64,000 nt of DNA from Spizellomyces punctatus DAOM BR117 (GCF_000182565.1 NW_015971551.1:337638-401637); one strand, 5' to 3'; shown: positions 12,780 to 26,000, counted from the first letter of the stretch. The notes: generated from the letters alone by a model not told the origin. Translations and numbers: made by a program.

Positions 12780-13132
12780 TTATGGGACACCTGGCGCTCT
12801 GGGATCATTTTTGAGCTGAGGCTTCGTTTTTGGAAATAAAACCTTTTCAAGGTTGTTTGCATCCACGATATGTAATTTCCAGTCTGTGTCGTGATCTCTA
12901 GCGATGAGTATGAAAATAGCTACATGCGAAACCCGTTCTGGTGAGAAGAAATCCTTCACGGTGCTTTTTGACAACAGCAGTCCGTGTGAGACCACGGGGA
13001 AGGCTGTCCCCTTCAATTATGGACACGGAGGAATGCCCAATCTCTCGCAACTCATATTTGGGACTGAACCATCTATACGCCGGTTGCCGAGAAGAACAGA
13101 GAGAGCCTGGATGCTAAAGCCATGACATGCAT
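12780..13132 (-). CDS. Tentative small protein, two exons
   Basis: Exon 13079-13132 begins ATG (MHVMALASRLSLFFSATG) and ends at a GC|GTATAG donor. A 68-nt intron ends in TTGAAG and joins, in phase 0, an exon 12780-13010 reading GTAFPVVSHGLLLSKSTVK and FILIARDHDTDWKLHIVDANN. The total is 94 residues. The N-terminus is hydrophobic but not a convincing signal peptide. The composition of the second exon looks protein-like, but no family is recognised, and the gene lies in the 3' flank of its convergent neighbour. Confidence 0.3.
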
Positions 13133-14254
13133 CCTGGTGGGGATGCGAGATATGATCGGAATAATCTGTGTTGGTAGGGGAATTGGAGTGCCTTCCGAAA
13201 TGAGGTCATGTTGCAGGACATAAGGATGATCTTCAAGTCATGTCATATCATGATCTATTTTACCTCCAGTGCGAGATGGGTAAATAACAAGTTTTGAATG
13301 ATGATGATGTTCAATAGCTTGACTGGGCTACACACGCAAGCGCGGGGAATCCTCAGCCTTGAGCTCTTTGGCTTGTCGGCTTGCGACACTTGGAGAAAGG
13401 TCCAGTTATTTTCTCAAGACTCATCCGCCCCCGTCGTTGTTGAACAAGGTACGCAAAAAACTAGTTTGCAATGAGTTCAATATACCCGATGCTCCCCTGT
13501 ATGCGCAATGCAGTTCCACAAACCCCATCTCCCCCTTTTTTAAACTTGTGCGTGCCCGTAACTTGTCTTTGGCTGTCTCGCCCGGTTGGGTGGTCTGATT
13601 TGGCCATATTCTACCTACTGCCCTCCGGAGTCAACTAAACCCATCGCAGTTAATCCCCAACCTTTGCATTCGCAATACTCTGTTGGACGTTGAGAGCCCT
13701 TGAATGGCCTGCTGCCTACAAATGCGCTTACAAAGAATGAAAGAGGTGGATGGGCGTTCTCGTTAACCTTGATTACTTGGAACGACAAGGGCTTAGAACG
13801 ACAAGGGGTTTGGCAATTTCAATGATGAACCTAGACCTTGCCCAATATTGCTGGAGATAATAATGGAAATCCAGAACTCTGGGTTTATCCTCCTAAAGCT
13901 TTATAAATCGCATAACTCAGATGTCGCAGATACCCAAGGTCCTGGTGGATACGATAACACTGACCGCCCAAGGTACCTCTACTTTCAGTGGTAGCGGCGG
14001 CTTTTGACAACTCGGACCCGTGTACGGATGCTATCATAGCCCAGCTAAATGCAGCTAAATGCAATTAGCGCTGACCGCTCACCCGATCCTCAACCGTTCG
14101 TAAAATGTCACTATTTATAGACTATCTCTGCTCAGTCAAAGAAGTGAGACTAGATAGTCTTGCCCGTTTCTTTTTCTTTAGCGGCAAAGGTTAAAAAGAT
14201 GACACAAAGACAAAGCTATCAAAAGCAACGGCCCTCCATGAAGAGCACCCCAAG
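13133..14254. other. Intergenic, 1.1 kb
   Basis: No supported gene. It includes the short direct repeats GCAGCTAAATGCA near 14045-14060 and two copies of GGAACGACAAGGGCTTAG-like sequence at about 13780-13805. It presumably holds the promoter of the F-box gene. Confidence 0.35.
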
Positions 14255-16649
14255 ATGCCCTTACACCACCATCCTTTCACAATGGACCCAAAACCAATGC
14301 TCTCAGCACCAGCTCAGATTCTCCCCGCCGAACTCCTTTGTCACATATTTTCCTACCTAACTCTCCGCGAACAGATTCAGATTGCCGTAGTATGCAAACG
14401 GTGGAGCGCGAGTATGGGCGAGGCAAGAGAGTTTGTGGCAAGGGTTACGGATCGGATGGCTCAAGTTGGATGTCAACGGGTGTTGAAATGCTTTCCGAGA
14501 TTAAAAGTGATGGAGGTATGCAATACATTGTAGTTGAACTTTTAGGGAAGATGTCATTTGATTCTCATGCATATTGGCAATTCCATATCGACAGCTCCGA
14601 TTACACAACAAAAACCAAGATGCCCTCGTACACTTTGGATCTACATTTACGGGCCACCCGACCCTTACCCACCTAATCACGGAAACGAGTAGCATCCTCC
14701 TCGCAGCCCTCCGGCATACACCCCGTCTAAAACACCTCACCCTGAAAGAAGATTTCAGCTCCCCGATTCCCCACCTACCCCGCGCAAACGTCAACTTCCT
14801 CTACGAGATATTTACAAAAGGATTTGAAACCCTCGATTTGGATGCTCCCCTCTTGTTTGCCATGGACACATTTGCGGAAGCTGTCGATGATGCCTTTGAC
14901 GATAAGCGTGGAACAATGGGGAAATGGGTGTTACCCAATCTGAAGCGTCTCTCCATCCGGTCCCTTCAGAACAGCTCCATGTCAGACTTGATGACTGGAT
15001 TCATGCCCCGTGTTGTCTTGACCGAATTGAAGCATCTGAACCTTAGCAGCAACGAAGCAACACTTCCGTTGGCGTGTCTAGGATATCTTGCTCATGCTAC
15101 ACCGAATTTGGAGTCGTTGCATGTGGCTGGCACTTGGATCGAGGGGCGGGATGCCGAGAGTTTTGTCGAGGTTTTGTCGAGACGGTTGAAAGAAATTGTT
15201 CTTATCGGCTGCGATTTACCGGGATTAGATCGTCGAGACGATTCGATCAACCTTGCGGAAGGAATTCTGACCCTCCTCACCGCTCATCTATCAGATGTGC
15301 AAGACATTCAAATCATCCACTGTAAATTCCGTACACCCGCTCACCCCATCCACAACTCCCACATTTCAAAAGGATCCCGCACCCTCAAACGGCTATCCCT
15401 CCTTGGATTTGGTCGGACCATGACAAGCGTCTCTTTCCTGTCCTATTACCCAGCTCTTGAAACTCTGAAACTGGACGACGTACCCAATTATGTGCCTAAC
15501 CCCTCTGGCCTCGGTATGCGGTACATCCCACTGTGGGACTTTGTAGCGGGTGCTTTGGTCAACCTGGCAGAGCTCGACTTGAGATTCACCAGAGTCGAAG
15601 ACGAGATTGACCATTCAATAATGTCCGACCATATTACAACGGTACCACCCACCCACCTACCCAACCTCACCACTCTCTCCCTCTACTCAATCCCAATTTC
15701 AACACTCTTACCTATCCTCGCAATGCACCCCACACTCAAATCCATCACGTTAAACCACCTCCCAGCAACAACTTTCCCCACAATGCTCCTAAAGCCCCAA
15801 TCGCATCTAATCTCCCTTCCTAATCTCCGTATCCTGCACATCCACGCTCACGGCCCCATGTCCCCCCTCATTACCCGAACACTTGCAACAACTCTCACAA
15901 AAGCATCACAAGGACTCCATACACTGCACGTCCAATCCGCAAAACCAGCATTGGAAACGCATGCCCCGACCCTCGCCGCTCTTCTCTCCCCACCTAGCCC
16001 TCTTCCCCCCCAAGACGCAATAGACAGTCTGTGGATTTCAACACTGATGAGTCAATGCCCATATATCAGGACATTGAGAACATCAGGACAAACCCTCACA
16101 CACGATGCCCTAGCGAGACTGTGTGCACCTGATGCTGTCTGGAAAGGAACACTTGAGAGACTAGAAGTGGCTTTGAGAGGTATACCGAGAATGGATGTTG
16201 CGTATGATTTTCTGTTGAAGGCGCTTTTGGAGGAGTATAGGATTTTGAAGGGGCTCGAGGTGTGTGTCGAGAGACTTCCTGATGATGTGGGGCCTGGAGT
16301 GGAGTTGGGAGAGGTGGGCGGTCGGGCAGCGAGTCGGACAGATGATATGATGGAGGGAGTCGAGATGTTGGCGAGGGCTGCAGAACCGGACTGGGACGCT
16401 GTTTCCTCATCTTCATCGCCTTCTTTATCATTTATCGAACCATCGCAGCCTCTGTCGGCGTACACCCTACAATCCATTGACACACTACATGCCAAACTCT
16501 GTGCGCGGTATGCAGACGACTTGAAGAGACTTGCCCCCTGGCTGGAGACATGCCGCGTCTGGGCCCCCGAGCTGAAGAGAAAATGGATTAGGAGCTTTTT
16601 GTTGCGGAGAATGCAAAGGAGGATTGGAGGCGACGACATGCGTGTGTAG
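14255..16649 (+). CDS. F-box protein with leucine-rich repeats
   Basis: Two exons, 14255-14515 and 14595-16649, give 771 residues; the intron is GTATGC..CGACAG. An F-box lies at about residues 20-57 (ILPAELLCHIFSYLTLREQI followed by a VCKRW motif), which binds Skp1 in SCF ubiquitin ligases. The long remainder has irregular leucine-rich repeats such as LPNLKRLSIRSLQ, LTELKHLNLSSNEATLPL, LVNLAELDLRF and LPNLRILHIHAH, expected to recognise substrate. An ATG nine codons downstream (MDPKPM, 14282) is an alternative start. The C-terminal 150 residues contain an acidic Ser/Glu-rich insert (about 16360-16440) and a basic Arg-rich end. The substrate cannot be inferred. Confidence 0.88.
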
Positions 16650-18600
16650 TTTTGTTTATAATTTGTATATAGCATACATAGCATAGGAAGAGGTATTCAC
16701 TTTTAAATAGTTGCACATGCAGAATTGTGTAAATATATATTGATTATAGTACAATGGCTGAAATGAACAGTATCGCAAATGGTTTGCCCATCATCGTTGA
16801 GCCAACACAACTTTCACCTACGGCGCAAAAACACTTTAGCAAACAGAGTCATGAAGATGGCCGACAACAGATTCCATGGGCCAAACAAAAGGATTCAGTG
16901 TAACTATGACTATATGCAACCTCCATAGCAGGAAAAGCGAAACCAAAACGGCTCACCAAAACTCCAAGTCAGGGGTGCGGAAAAGTTTATCATCATCATC
17001 CTCTTGTCCTATCCCATATATGCAAGACATACCATGACATAAACCGGAACTCGACATGGCAGCGCCAATACTTGATCGCCAACCTTGAAACAATAAATGT
17101 CAGAACGCATTTAAGGAATCTCATCCAGAGGCGCATCAGCAAGCAATCAGAGATGTGTGTGTGTGTGATTTTTTATCCTCCCCGCAAGATCGCCAACGAC
17201 CTCACTAAGCATTGCAGAATCTTCTCTCATCACATTGCTCGGCCACTACGCATCCGCAAATAGACGACTCACCTGTTCCGGCGTCGTGTCAACGCCTTAT
17301 AAGACGGGTATGTGCAACAGCTCTACCCGAGCTGAAATGTGCTCTCGTCAATCCTGGAGCAATGAGCCAAGAGAGAGCGTCAAGGGCAAAGCACCCAGGA
17401 CGTGACGCAGGTGTGCATGATAGCACAGGAATAGTGTATGGTTGAAAACGTTTTATCGGAAGAGTTACATGATGCTCATCAAGTAAAGAAGAAGAAACGC
17501 TGGGAGGAAGGCGATCTGCGGATTTAAAAAGAAAGAAACAGGTCATGTGATTCGCCATCGCGTAAGCCACGATCGTAGAGTCACTCAGTTGACAAGCATT
17601 CTTTTGATGGGCAGCAGCGTCCGAGGCGAGCAGGCAACCGTCAGACTCGACCTTCCAACACTACAAATCTTTTGAGTGGATTGGTGGACAGCTGGAAGAC
17701 ATAGTATCACAATCTGTTAATGAGCAACAGACAGTGTCTTGCTATATAATGCAATAGTGTCAAACAAACGAGGAAGGAACCATGATGATGCTACTAAACA
17801 ATCCAGTCCAGTCCAAAAGGATGCTCCGATATGCTATGTTTTGAGCGTATGTTGTATTCTCAATAACCTATGGCGAACAGCATATCAGGCGGAAGTAGTA
17901 AGCAGAAGGCAAATCTGACCACGTTTGACAAGGTCGCGAGATGCTCAGTTGTCGGCGAGGCACACACTACATAAATGATCAACAGCGCCGTACCATTAGA
18001 CTAATCGCATCCACCTTGAAAGCTGAAAAAATACAGGGGTCAACTGGATATTTTAGGTATTGCTCTGCCTAAATACAATGCCGTACCAGGGCCCAAATGA
18101 GCTTCACACAGGTCCTCTATGAAAGCAACAGATTAGATGCACCTACCTGCTGACAAGGTATACACAGTAGAATAATAGCAGTTGAAGCATATTTTTAGGC
18201 AAAATGAGTAGAAGCCACTATCGGAAAAGGTTAGGCACATCTTTGAGGGGACGACCCATAGATCAATGAGAGAGGAATAAGAAGAATATCAGATCGGATC
18301 GCCGGTGGAGAGACTAACTGGATACACCTGCAATTGGGAAGGTATGCTTGGTCTGACAGTGGGATGGAGGAATCGAGAAGATGAACGAAGAAGAGGGCGA
18401 ATGCGAGTTATCTTATAGAGGTCACTGCTGGTCAATAATTATTGAATCTAAAGAATTGGATGGGCTTGGGCTTGGAAGACAGTGTTATCTTGAGAAAATG
18501 GTGAATGGTCCAAATCCTGCAATCATTCTCTTTGGCACACCATGTGCTGTCTAAATACACTCAATGCGGTGTGGTCCAAAATGCAGTGAATTGATGCTGA
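16650..18600. other. Gene-poor intergenic stretch, 1.95 kb
   Basis: Both strands were read. There are only short uninterrupted frames, none with splice-compatible partners or recognisable protein flavour. A short (GT)n run lies near 17156-17166. Transcript tails of both flanking genes end here. Confidence 0.4.
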
Positions 18601-19335
18601 TCACAATTTGGCCTTCCCGCGGCCCATCCCTACAACCACTCCGTGACTCGCATCGCAGTACCCTCGCTCCACCAGCCCCTCCGCCCACTCTTTGATAAAC
18701 GCCCTGGCCTCGTCCTGCTCCGCTCCATTTGGATCGAAACACTGATACCCTGTATGAAACCGGTAAATCGATATGACCGGCCAATCTGAGCTGCTCATGT
18801 CAAACTCGACAAATGGGTCGTAATCAATATCATAGGTGGAGACAGTGTAGTGAGCTAATCGTAGGACAGGGCCTTCGCGGGCGATGATGAGGGGCCGAGA
18901 ATAGGCTGTTGCTCCTTCTATTCATAGTAGTCTGAATGAGTTATTTTCGACGAGGATTCGTCAACTGTACCACCTGCCTTTTGGACGTATCTCTATGCTC
19001 CACAGTGTGCCGTCTGAGGCGGCATCAAAGTCTAGGAGGAGGCCATACGCAGTAAGAATATCGTTTAGTACGGTTTTCATGTCCATCCCAAAAGGTCTCT
19101 CGTTGACGGAGGAGACTGCAAGAGGTGAGTCATGCTGCCCTGCTTTAGTAAAATTGAGCGCATCAGACGCTTGGCGAAAGCTGCTATTATAGTAGATGCT
19201 TTTTACAAATGGAGTTTACTTTATGACTTCTACAATGGTTTCTTGCTATGGCATTTGCTTTTGCCGTAAGTTACTTGTAGAGCCTTTATTGATTACCACC
19301 TTGATCGTTGATATGGATCCTCTGTCAATCAACAT
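18601..19335 (-). CDS. Unrecognised protein, about four exons
   Basis: A coherent coding path runs from ATG at 19335 (MLIDRGSISTIK, exon 19300-19335) through exons 19220-19245 and about 18974-19183 (QASDALNFTKAGQHDSPLA, FGMDMKTVLNDILTAYGLLL). The last exon, about 18601-18917, includes RPLIIAREGPVLRLAHYTV, SSSDWPVISIYRFHTGYQ and EQDEARAFIKEWAEGLVE before the stop at 18601. The product is about 195 residues, acidic and soluble. No family is recognised. The junction near 18918-18973 does not phase cleanly with the best consensus sites, so one boundary is wrong or another intron exists. One predicted intron (19184-19219) would be only 36 nt. A start farther upstream is possible. Confidence 0.5.
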
Positions 19336-19786
19336 CTGCCAACGACATTAATTTCTTTATAGCTGTGTGATGCTGGCATAGCATCCCAGATCAGCTGGAA
19401 TGTAGCAACTCATTTGTTGATCCCCCTCTCGCAGCAGATGGCATACATGGCAGCCCGGACAGCATTGGCAGAACTATCAGCAACGCTCGTTGAAAGAACA
19501 AGCGCAACAAGCGCCCTTCAAAGCAATAATCTACTTACATAAAACGTTGCTCAATATCGCAAAAACGGTGAAAGCCCTTGATACAATCCACACATCAACA
19601 AAGCAAATGCAAAAGCGGTTCAATTAACTCCCAATTGGCGATGAACGGCGAGAACGGCAAACGCGGCAATGTACAACGATCGATGACTCATCAGCGAAAA
19701 GCCACTTGTTCCATTCAACCGACCTATTTGTTCCATCTTTCAGCATCTTTGTCGCATTCACCGCGTTTAAACCTGAACCCGACACA
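19336..19786. other. Divergent promoter region
   Basis: About 450 bp separate the start codons of two divergent genes. No TATA element or other specific site was identified. Confidence 0.4.
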
Positions 19787-22530
19787 ATGCCACGCTACAA
19801 TTCAGACAGCGACGACGACCGTAAAAAGAATCGGAAGAACAAGAACGATAGTGATAGTGATGATGACCACCGAAGAAAGCATCAGGGAAGGAAGAACCAC
19901 AGCAACAAGGACGATAGCGACGACGACGACAAGAGGTATAAGAAATCGGATGGGAGGAGAGATTATGAACATGAAATTTCGGCAGGCGTGAACAAACTGT
20001 CGGTCGGTGCGGGTGAGCAATTTGACGAGTCCCCTTTGTTTATATGTGACGATTGACCGCGTCGTTATTAGGACAAGGCTACGGACAAACTTTTCAACAG
20101 CAGCCAGTTGGGTACGGAGGTCCTCAGACTTCTCAGACTCAAGGATATAGTTCAGGTGGAGGAGCGGGAGGTTATGCCCAAAATAGTCAGTACAATGCTC
20201 CTCCAGCAGGCTACGGACAAACGTCTCAACAGCAGCCAGTTGGGTACGGAGGTCCTCAGACTCCTCAGACTCAGGGATATAATTCGGGTGGAGGAGTCGG
20301 AGGTTATGCCCAAAATCCTCAGTACAATCCTCCTCCAGCAGGCTACGGTCAACAAGCAGATCCTGGAAGAAACTATCAAAATCCATCGTCGGGCTACGGA
20401 AGTCAGGGGTACACTGGCAACGGCTATCAACAACAGCAAGCGGGTTACGTCGGTGGCACACAAACTCCGTCAAGTACGAATGGTAACACCCTCGCCCCGG
20501 CTCTGAACTTTGTTGGCCCTTTCCTCCGCTTTCACGACATTGACACTGAACGCCGTGAGTGGACGGGATCTGTCTTGATCGTCACCCGGACGCGTCCGGA
20601 TCGTCCCCCAGTCTGTGCCTATAGCGATGGCACGAGTCCAGCCAAAAACGCTCCGATCAGAGAGCTAGCAACCTACGAAAGCAATGTCTTTTACCGGTTT
20701 GATCTTGTTGTTCCTTTGACAAACGGCGGAGATAAGGCAATTGCCTACACTATCAACAATGGAACTCCGTATACCTTTTACGTGCCACCGCTCGGAGCTG
20801 ATTGTCGCGTAATGGGTATGTCCTGCAATGGTTTCTCCTCAGACGTGACCAACCCAGACGAAGCCGGCGGTATCACTCCTCTGTGGAAGGATGTTCTCCG
20901 CCGTCACCATGAAAAACCTTTTCACGTGATGTTGGGAGGGGGGGATCAGCTGTACATGGACCCTATCTTCACCAGCAATGACGCCATTTTGGAATGGCTG
21001 AAAATTGATGGACGTGAGGCAAAGAGCCAAGCTCCTTTCACACAAGAACTGAAGGCGAGCGTAGATAAATTCTGCTTTAACAACTACGTTAAATCATTTG
21101 GTCAAGATGTGATGAAGGACGCTTTTGCAACAGTGAGTGTCGTTCTTGATGCAATATCCTGAGCAACATCCTTAATATCTTTATTATGCGTAGATTCCGT
21201 ACATTTTCCAGTGGGATGACCATGGTAAGTTGGAGTATCCAAACTAGTCAGCCCTAATTTTGGCTGATATCTCCACTGCTTTCTGTTTTCACTAGACATC
21301 TTCGGTAACGTACCAAAAGTTCAGCCTGATCTGCATATTGTAAACTGATCTAGTCTACGGTATCTTTCTGAAGACGGGTGGGGAAGCTATCCCGCATGGC
21401 TCGCGGACAGCCCGGTATTCCACGGAATCTACGCTAGCGCACGCCACTTTTATCTTCTGTTCCAACAGCACACCGCCGACATGTACCGTCAACAAGATTC
21501 TTCCTTTGTGTTTGGCGCAAACGGCTCCTTCAGCTTTTTGAAGCACTTGGGGCCCTCGGTCGCAGTTTTGGGTGTGGACACACGAAGTGAACGGTCGTTG
21601 ACTCAGATTGCGTCTCCTGAAAGCTGGAGAATGGTGTTTGATAATCTATACAAGCGGACAAGGCCCGGGGTGAAGCACTTGATCGTAATGCTAGCCATTC
21701 CTGTCGTGTGGCCGCGGCTGACTGCCGCGGATTCGGCCATGGAGGGATTGAGTGGCTTTTTGGAGTTTGCAAGCACAAAACTGTCCGCGTTCAGCATGAT
21801 CCCAGTTCCCACACCTATCGCTGGTATTGGTGAGGCGATTGGAAAGACTGGACTGTACAAGAGCATTATGGGCTGCGTGAGTTGCGCTTTTAGGAATATT
21901 TCATGTTACGTTGGCTCATGATTCATTCTGCCATGACCAGTTTGGAGAACCGGAACTCGCCGATGATCTCTGCGATCATTGGACGCATAAAAACCACGAA
22001 GCCGAACGTTTGAGCATGGTGACTCAATTCCAGAGCTTTGCCCAGCAGCGCGGTATCCGCGTTACCTTTTTGAGTGGGGATGTGCATTGCACTGGTGTTG
22101 GGTGGTTCAGAAGCAAGCAGCCGCAAGCGGATGTTACTCGCGACCACAGAGTTATGTGGCAAATTGTTTCCAGTGCCATCAGTAAGTTCTTTTTAACGTT
22201 AAAGTGTCTTGGTATTTTCCGGCAACTCATCTGAATATGCCGTTATCAGTTAATGTCCCGCCCCCGGGTATGGTTATTGGCATGCTTCACAGCAAGGCCG
22301 TCCCCTACGATCTCGATAACAACACTGTCGACGAACTTGTTTCCACCTTTTCCGAAGATGTTGACGGAAAATCACTCGACAACTCCTCTAACAAAGTCCT
22401 TGGAAGACGCAACTGGTGCAGTGTCGAAGTGGATGGACGTGATCTGGCATGGAACATTTATGTGGAAAGAGTTGATCGCCAAGCTGACGCCAAGGCATAC
22501 CCAGTTCGGGTTGCTGGATTAGTCCTGTGA
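19787..22530 (+). CDS. PhoD-like metallophosphatase, fungal type, with prion-like N-terminus
   Basis: Seven exons (19787-20012, 20072-21132, 21194-21224, 21296-21304, 21374-21876, 21941-22181, 22250-22530) sum to 2352 nt, 783 residues, with all phases consistent. The N-terminus is a charged Asp/Ser/Arg/Lys tract, followed by a Gln/Gly/Tyr/Pro low-complexity region with two 44-residue repeats. The catalytic part starts near residue 225 and holds CRVMGMSCNGFSSD, VMLGGGDQLYMDP, the hallmark QWDDHDIFDGWGSYP, VLGVDTRSERS, VVWPRL and SGDVHCTG. These motifs supply metal ligands in PhoD-like phosphatases, which hydrolyse phosphodiester or phosphomonoester bonds. No signal peptide is seen, so it is probably intracellular, as for fungal PhoD_2 proteins. 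The substrate is unknown. Exon 4 is only 9 nt. Confidence 0.93.
20077..20340 (+). repeat. Two tandem 132-nt repeats coding for a 44-residue GYGQ-rich unit
   Basis: Copies at 20077-20208 and 20209-20340 share most bases, and a truncated third start follows at 20341 (GGCTACGGTCAACAA). Each unit reads GYGQTxQQQPVGYGGPQT then QTQGY, a Gly/Ser-rich patch, GYAQN and a Pro run. It is in frame within the PhoD-like gene. Confidence 0.92.
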
Positions 22531-23098
22531 AGGGGGTTATTGATTTGCATGCTCACACAGCGGAGTGCTCGCCAGTTTTTTGTTGGTTTTCAAGGTGTAT
22601 GATTTTAGATGAACCATTTTTTTTTTCATCGTTTCATAGTTCTTAGAGTTGATTTAGAAATCATGGACAAGGATGTTTTTTGTACTCTTCAGTAGCTTCA
22701 AAACCGCATTAAAACGTACTGATCAGCAACCGAACCTATGCCTACCGGTTTCGTAGCGCGTCTGATATCTCAGTAACGTTTGCAATAGTAATAAAGATTT
22801 CGATGTCGTGGCAAATAAATTGTATGCCCTACATGGGCCTCCCTCATATTTAGATTAGCCATGACGGAAGCATGGTAGTTTTGATCAAGGGCTGACGGGA
22901 TTGTATAATAGTATCGGAGATTTTCCAGAGTCAATTTATGGCCTTCTAATCAGGAACAGAGGTGATCTGTTGGGTTGCTGAACTGTGATAGACTTTTATA
23001 TTCGGGCTTTCCTTTTGCCTGTTTCCTGCAGACAAGTAGATCTAGAATTATAGACCAGCGTACAGCACTGCAACGACGCCCGTGACACTTCCAACAAC
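22531..23098. other. Intergenic, 0.57 kb
   Basis: AT-rich spacer between two co-directional genes. A T-run near 22618-22626 probably lies in the 3' untranslated region of the upstream gene. No gene seen. Confidence 0.4.
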
Positions 23099-26000
23099 AT
23101 GCTCGCTTCGCCAGGACCCAGGCCATTAAAGCACGGATGGGTTCTTAAAAAAGGGAAAACGGGATTTATTACCCATTGGCGACTAAAGTACCTCGTTCTA
23201 CTTGCCTCAGACGAGAATGATGCCCGGTTACAGATTTTTGACCAGGTGGATCAGTCTCGGCCGCCCAAGCATGAAATATGGCTAAGGGATGCAAGTGTGG
23301 CCGTCTGGGACGGGAGTGGTGCAAAAAAGGGATCTGCGCCTTTTGTCGTGGTAGATCGGAAACGAAAGGTGGGGTTCTGTATCGGTCTTTCATTGACTGC
23401 GCTGTCACTCAAAATGAAAATTGGTCCAATATGATTAGTTTTACTTTGCAGCCCAAACCAAAGGAGAACGTGATGACTGGCTCGCCATCCTTCAACCTAG
23501 TATGGATGCACCCCTTCCGACAGCTAAACCAACTCATCACCGCCGAGCCACGATCACCAGCCGTACATTCAGTCCAACATCCTCTCCCCCGCTACGCCGA
23601 TCAAACTCCGCACACCGGTACCGAACCTGGAGTCGAAGGGGAGATGACGATACTATGTCTACCTGGTCAGGAATGGACAGGGACTCGGATGCTGTATCGG
23701 TTTATTCGGTAATGACATCAAAAGGGGATGAGCGGTGCAGTAGTGTTGCGAGTTCGCGGGTGGAAACACTGGTAAAAAGTCCCAATCTGATGGGTTACCT
23801 GATGTTATGCTGAATACTAACCATTTTGCCTATGGATAGTCATTCTGCTCTGAACCAGTTCTGACTCCGCAAGAATTGACCTTAATGGGAAACAGCAGTA
23901 ACGGGACTGGAAGCTACAGGTAGGCAGCATGGAAAAAATGGTTCCAAGAAAACTTTGTCTCATTGCACATCTAATAGACACGAAGACGGGTTCACTTTTC
24001 GGGATACTCTACGTCGTCGCCGTGGTAAGTTATCAAAAACGTTTGCTGGTAAAGCGAGTAATTAAAGCTCTCTCCTCCTCTCAGCCCCCGTGGTACATCC
24101 AGATCCGTTCCGTACTAGTCAAGGAGGTGGCTCCGGGGGTATGAACTGCAGAGAGGTTGTCTGGCAGGTTTATGGGAAACTGATGAACACATTGCTCTCC
24201 AGAACCATGGAATGAACGTTACCAAACTCTGCTCTCGATTCGTCCTGATAGTGAGGAAGCCGCTCTGCGACAAGGTAGAGAACAAAATTGCAAAGTAGAA
24301 GCCGCACATCATCCACTGAACTTGAACATTCCTCTCCCAAGACGTCCAACTTCAGGAGCTAATTGGACAATTCCAAGAGACTGCTCAGCAAATGGCCCAA
24401 AGGATGATCGACGAGTACCATCTTACCTCAACCCCTGCCATAAAACAACGGACTCAAACACCCAGTCTGAACGGTCGGCCCATGTCTCCTAGTCTTACTG
24501 AAATCAATTATGATGGGGAGGACGGACATCAAGTCAAAGGAAGTGATGGTACCGTCGTCCAGGATGGTATCGTGTTTCGCTTTGCATGTAACTACGATGG
24601 TATGCTCTTTCGGAAAGGTTGAAGCGCGATTATCAATGACCACCCGCTCATATCAGTTCTTTGCAGATGCAACTCCATCCCAAGTGGAAGATGCTCTATC
24701 GCGGACATCTAACGAGCTCCGTGCCATAAACGCATCCACACGAGCATCTTTCATGAACAGCGCTAGTCCCAGTCATTTGCACACGGTATTGATGGTTCTT
24801 ATTGATTATAAAGGATTTAGAGTTGTTGCATATGCAGATATGGGATTGCAGGGGCAGGTATGTTTTTCGTCTCATAATGGGTGCTTTTCGGTGCGCACGC
24901 TCATGTCTTTTTGTCCAGGCATTGCAGGTCCATGATTTGCAACGGGACCCACCTCGGACAGATGAAAGGGCTTCGGAGCGATTGATGGCAGTTGGGAAGG
25001 CATTAAACTTGAAACCCCACACTGTGCAAATTGGAGAGGAGAGGAGAGTGATGGTGCATATGGCCGCTGGGGTTGAGGTAAGGGGCAGTCCCTTGAATTG
25101 TTGTTTATAGCTGCAAGGAAAAAACATAACTCTCTAAAATTCAAAAAAAGGTTCACTTTGACCCTCCGTCAAAACTCTTTTATGCCTCGAACCTTCACGC
25201 CCTGCTTCCCATGGACCACTCACCTCATAACAAAATCGACCCAGGCCCTCATCGCCGCCTCCGTCCCGAATTCCTTGCCAACTACCCACATCCTCTTACT
25301 TCCGATGCTTTTACCAAGCAATCGGGCGGCCCTCGGCATGAACGAGAAGCAAACGATGCTGAAGTCATGCGGGCTTCAAAGTATTTGCAGGAGATCTGGA
25401 TCCCTTCTTTTGTGTCTAGATTGGATTCGTTGGAGGTTCGGCCAGTGGATTCAAGGGGATTAGTGGGCGAAATGCATTGCTCTGGAGTTAATGTTCGGTA
25501 TTTGGGTACGTTCAAGTTTCTAATGTCAAAATCACGCGCGAAAGAATTAAGCAACCATTGGATACAGGCCATATCTCTCGCCTTTCTACCCTCCCGTATA
25601 TTCGCGATATGGCCCATACCGAAATGGTTGCACGAGCCTTCAAATCCTTGTTCCGCACAAGACTACGGACCGCAATATTGCATTTCAGATCTGTAGGTGC
25701 TACAGTTATTGATGAGGAGATGAGGACGTATGCGGTTGGAATGTTTGGAGTCGCCTTGGGATCCGGTGAGAAGAGGAAAAAGGTGGGCATTACTTTTGTG
25801 CGCTTGCTCTGAGAATATCTGGATTTACCCTGAACTTGATTGCTAGTTTTTTGAGGACAAGCTCCGAGATGAGATTGTACGGAAATACGGCTTTGATATG
25901 AGTTACGGGCAGTTTGCAGGTTTGCCTAAGCCAGCCTTATTTTTGGCCATGCAGTATCACGTAAGTATACCAATAGCTGCTCACGAGGGAGCTCAGATTA

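Noticed and set aside
16052-16684. 210-residue open frame on the minus strand
   Set aside because: Lies antisense to the C-terminal exon of the F-box/LRR gene, with Ser/Pro-rich composition typical of a shadow frame.
19802-20473. 223-residue open frame on the minus strand over the PhoD N-terminus
   Set aside because: It mirrors the tandem repeat of the plus-strand gene, whose seven-exon model is in phase and carries catalytic motifs.
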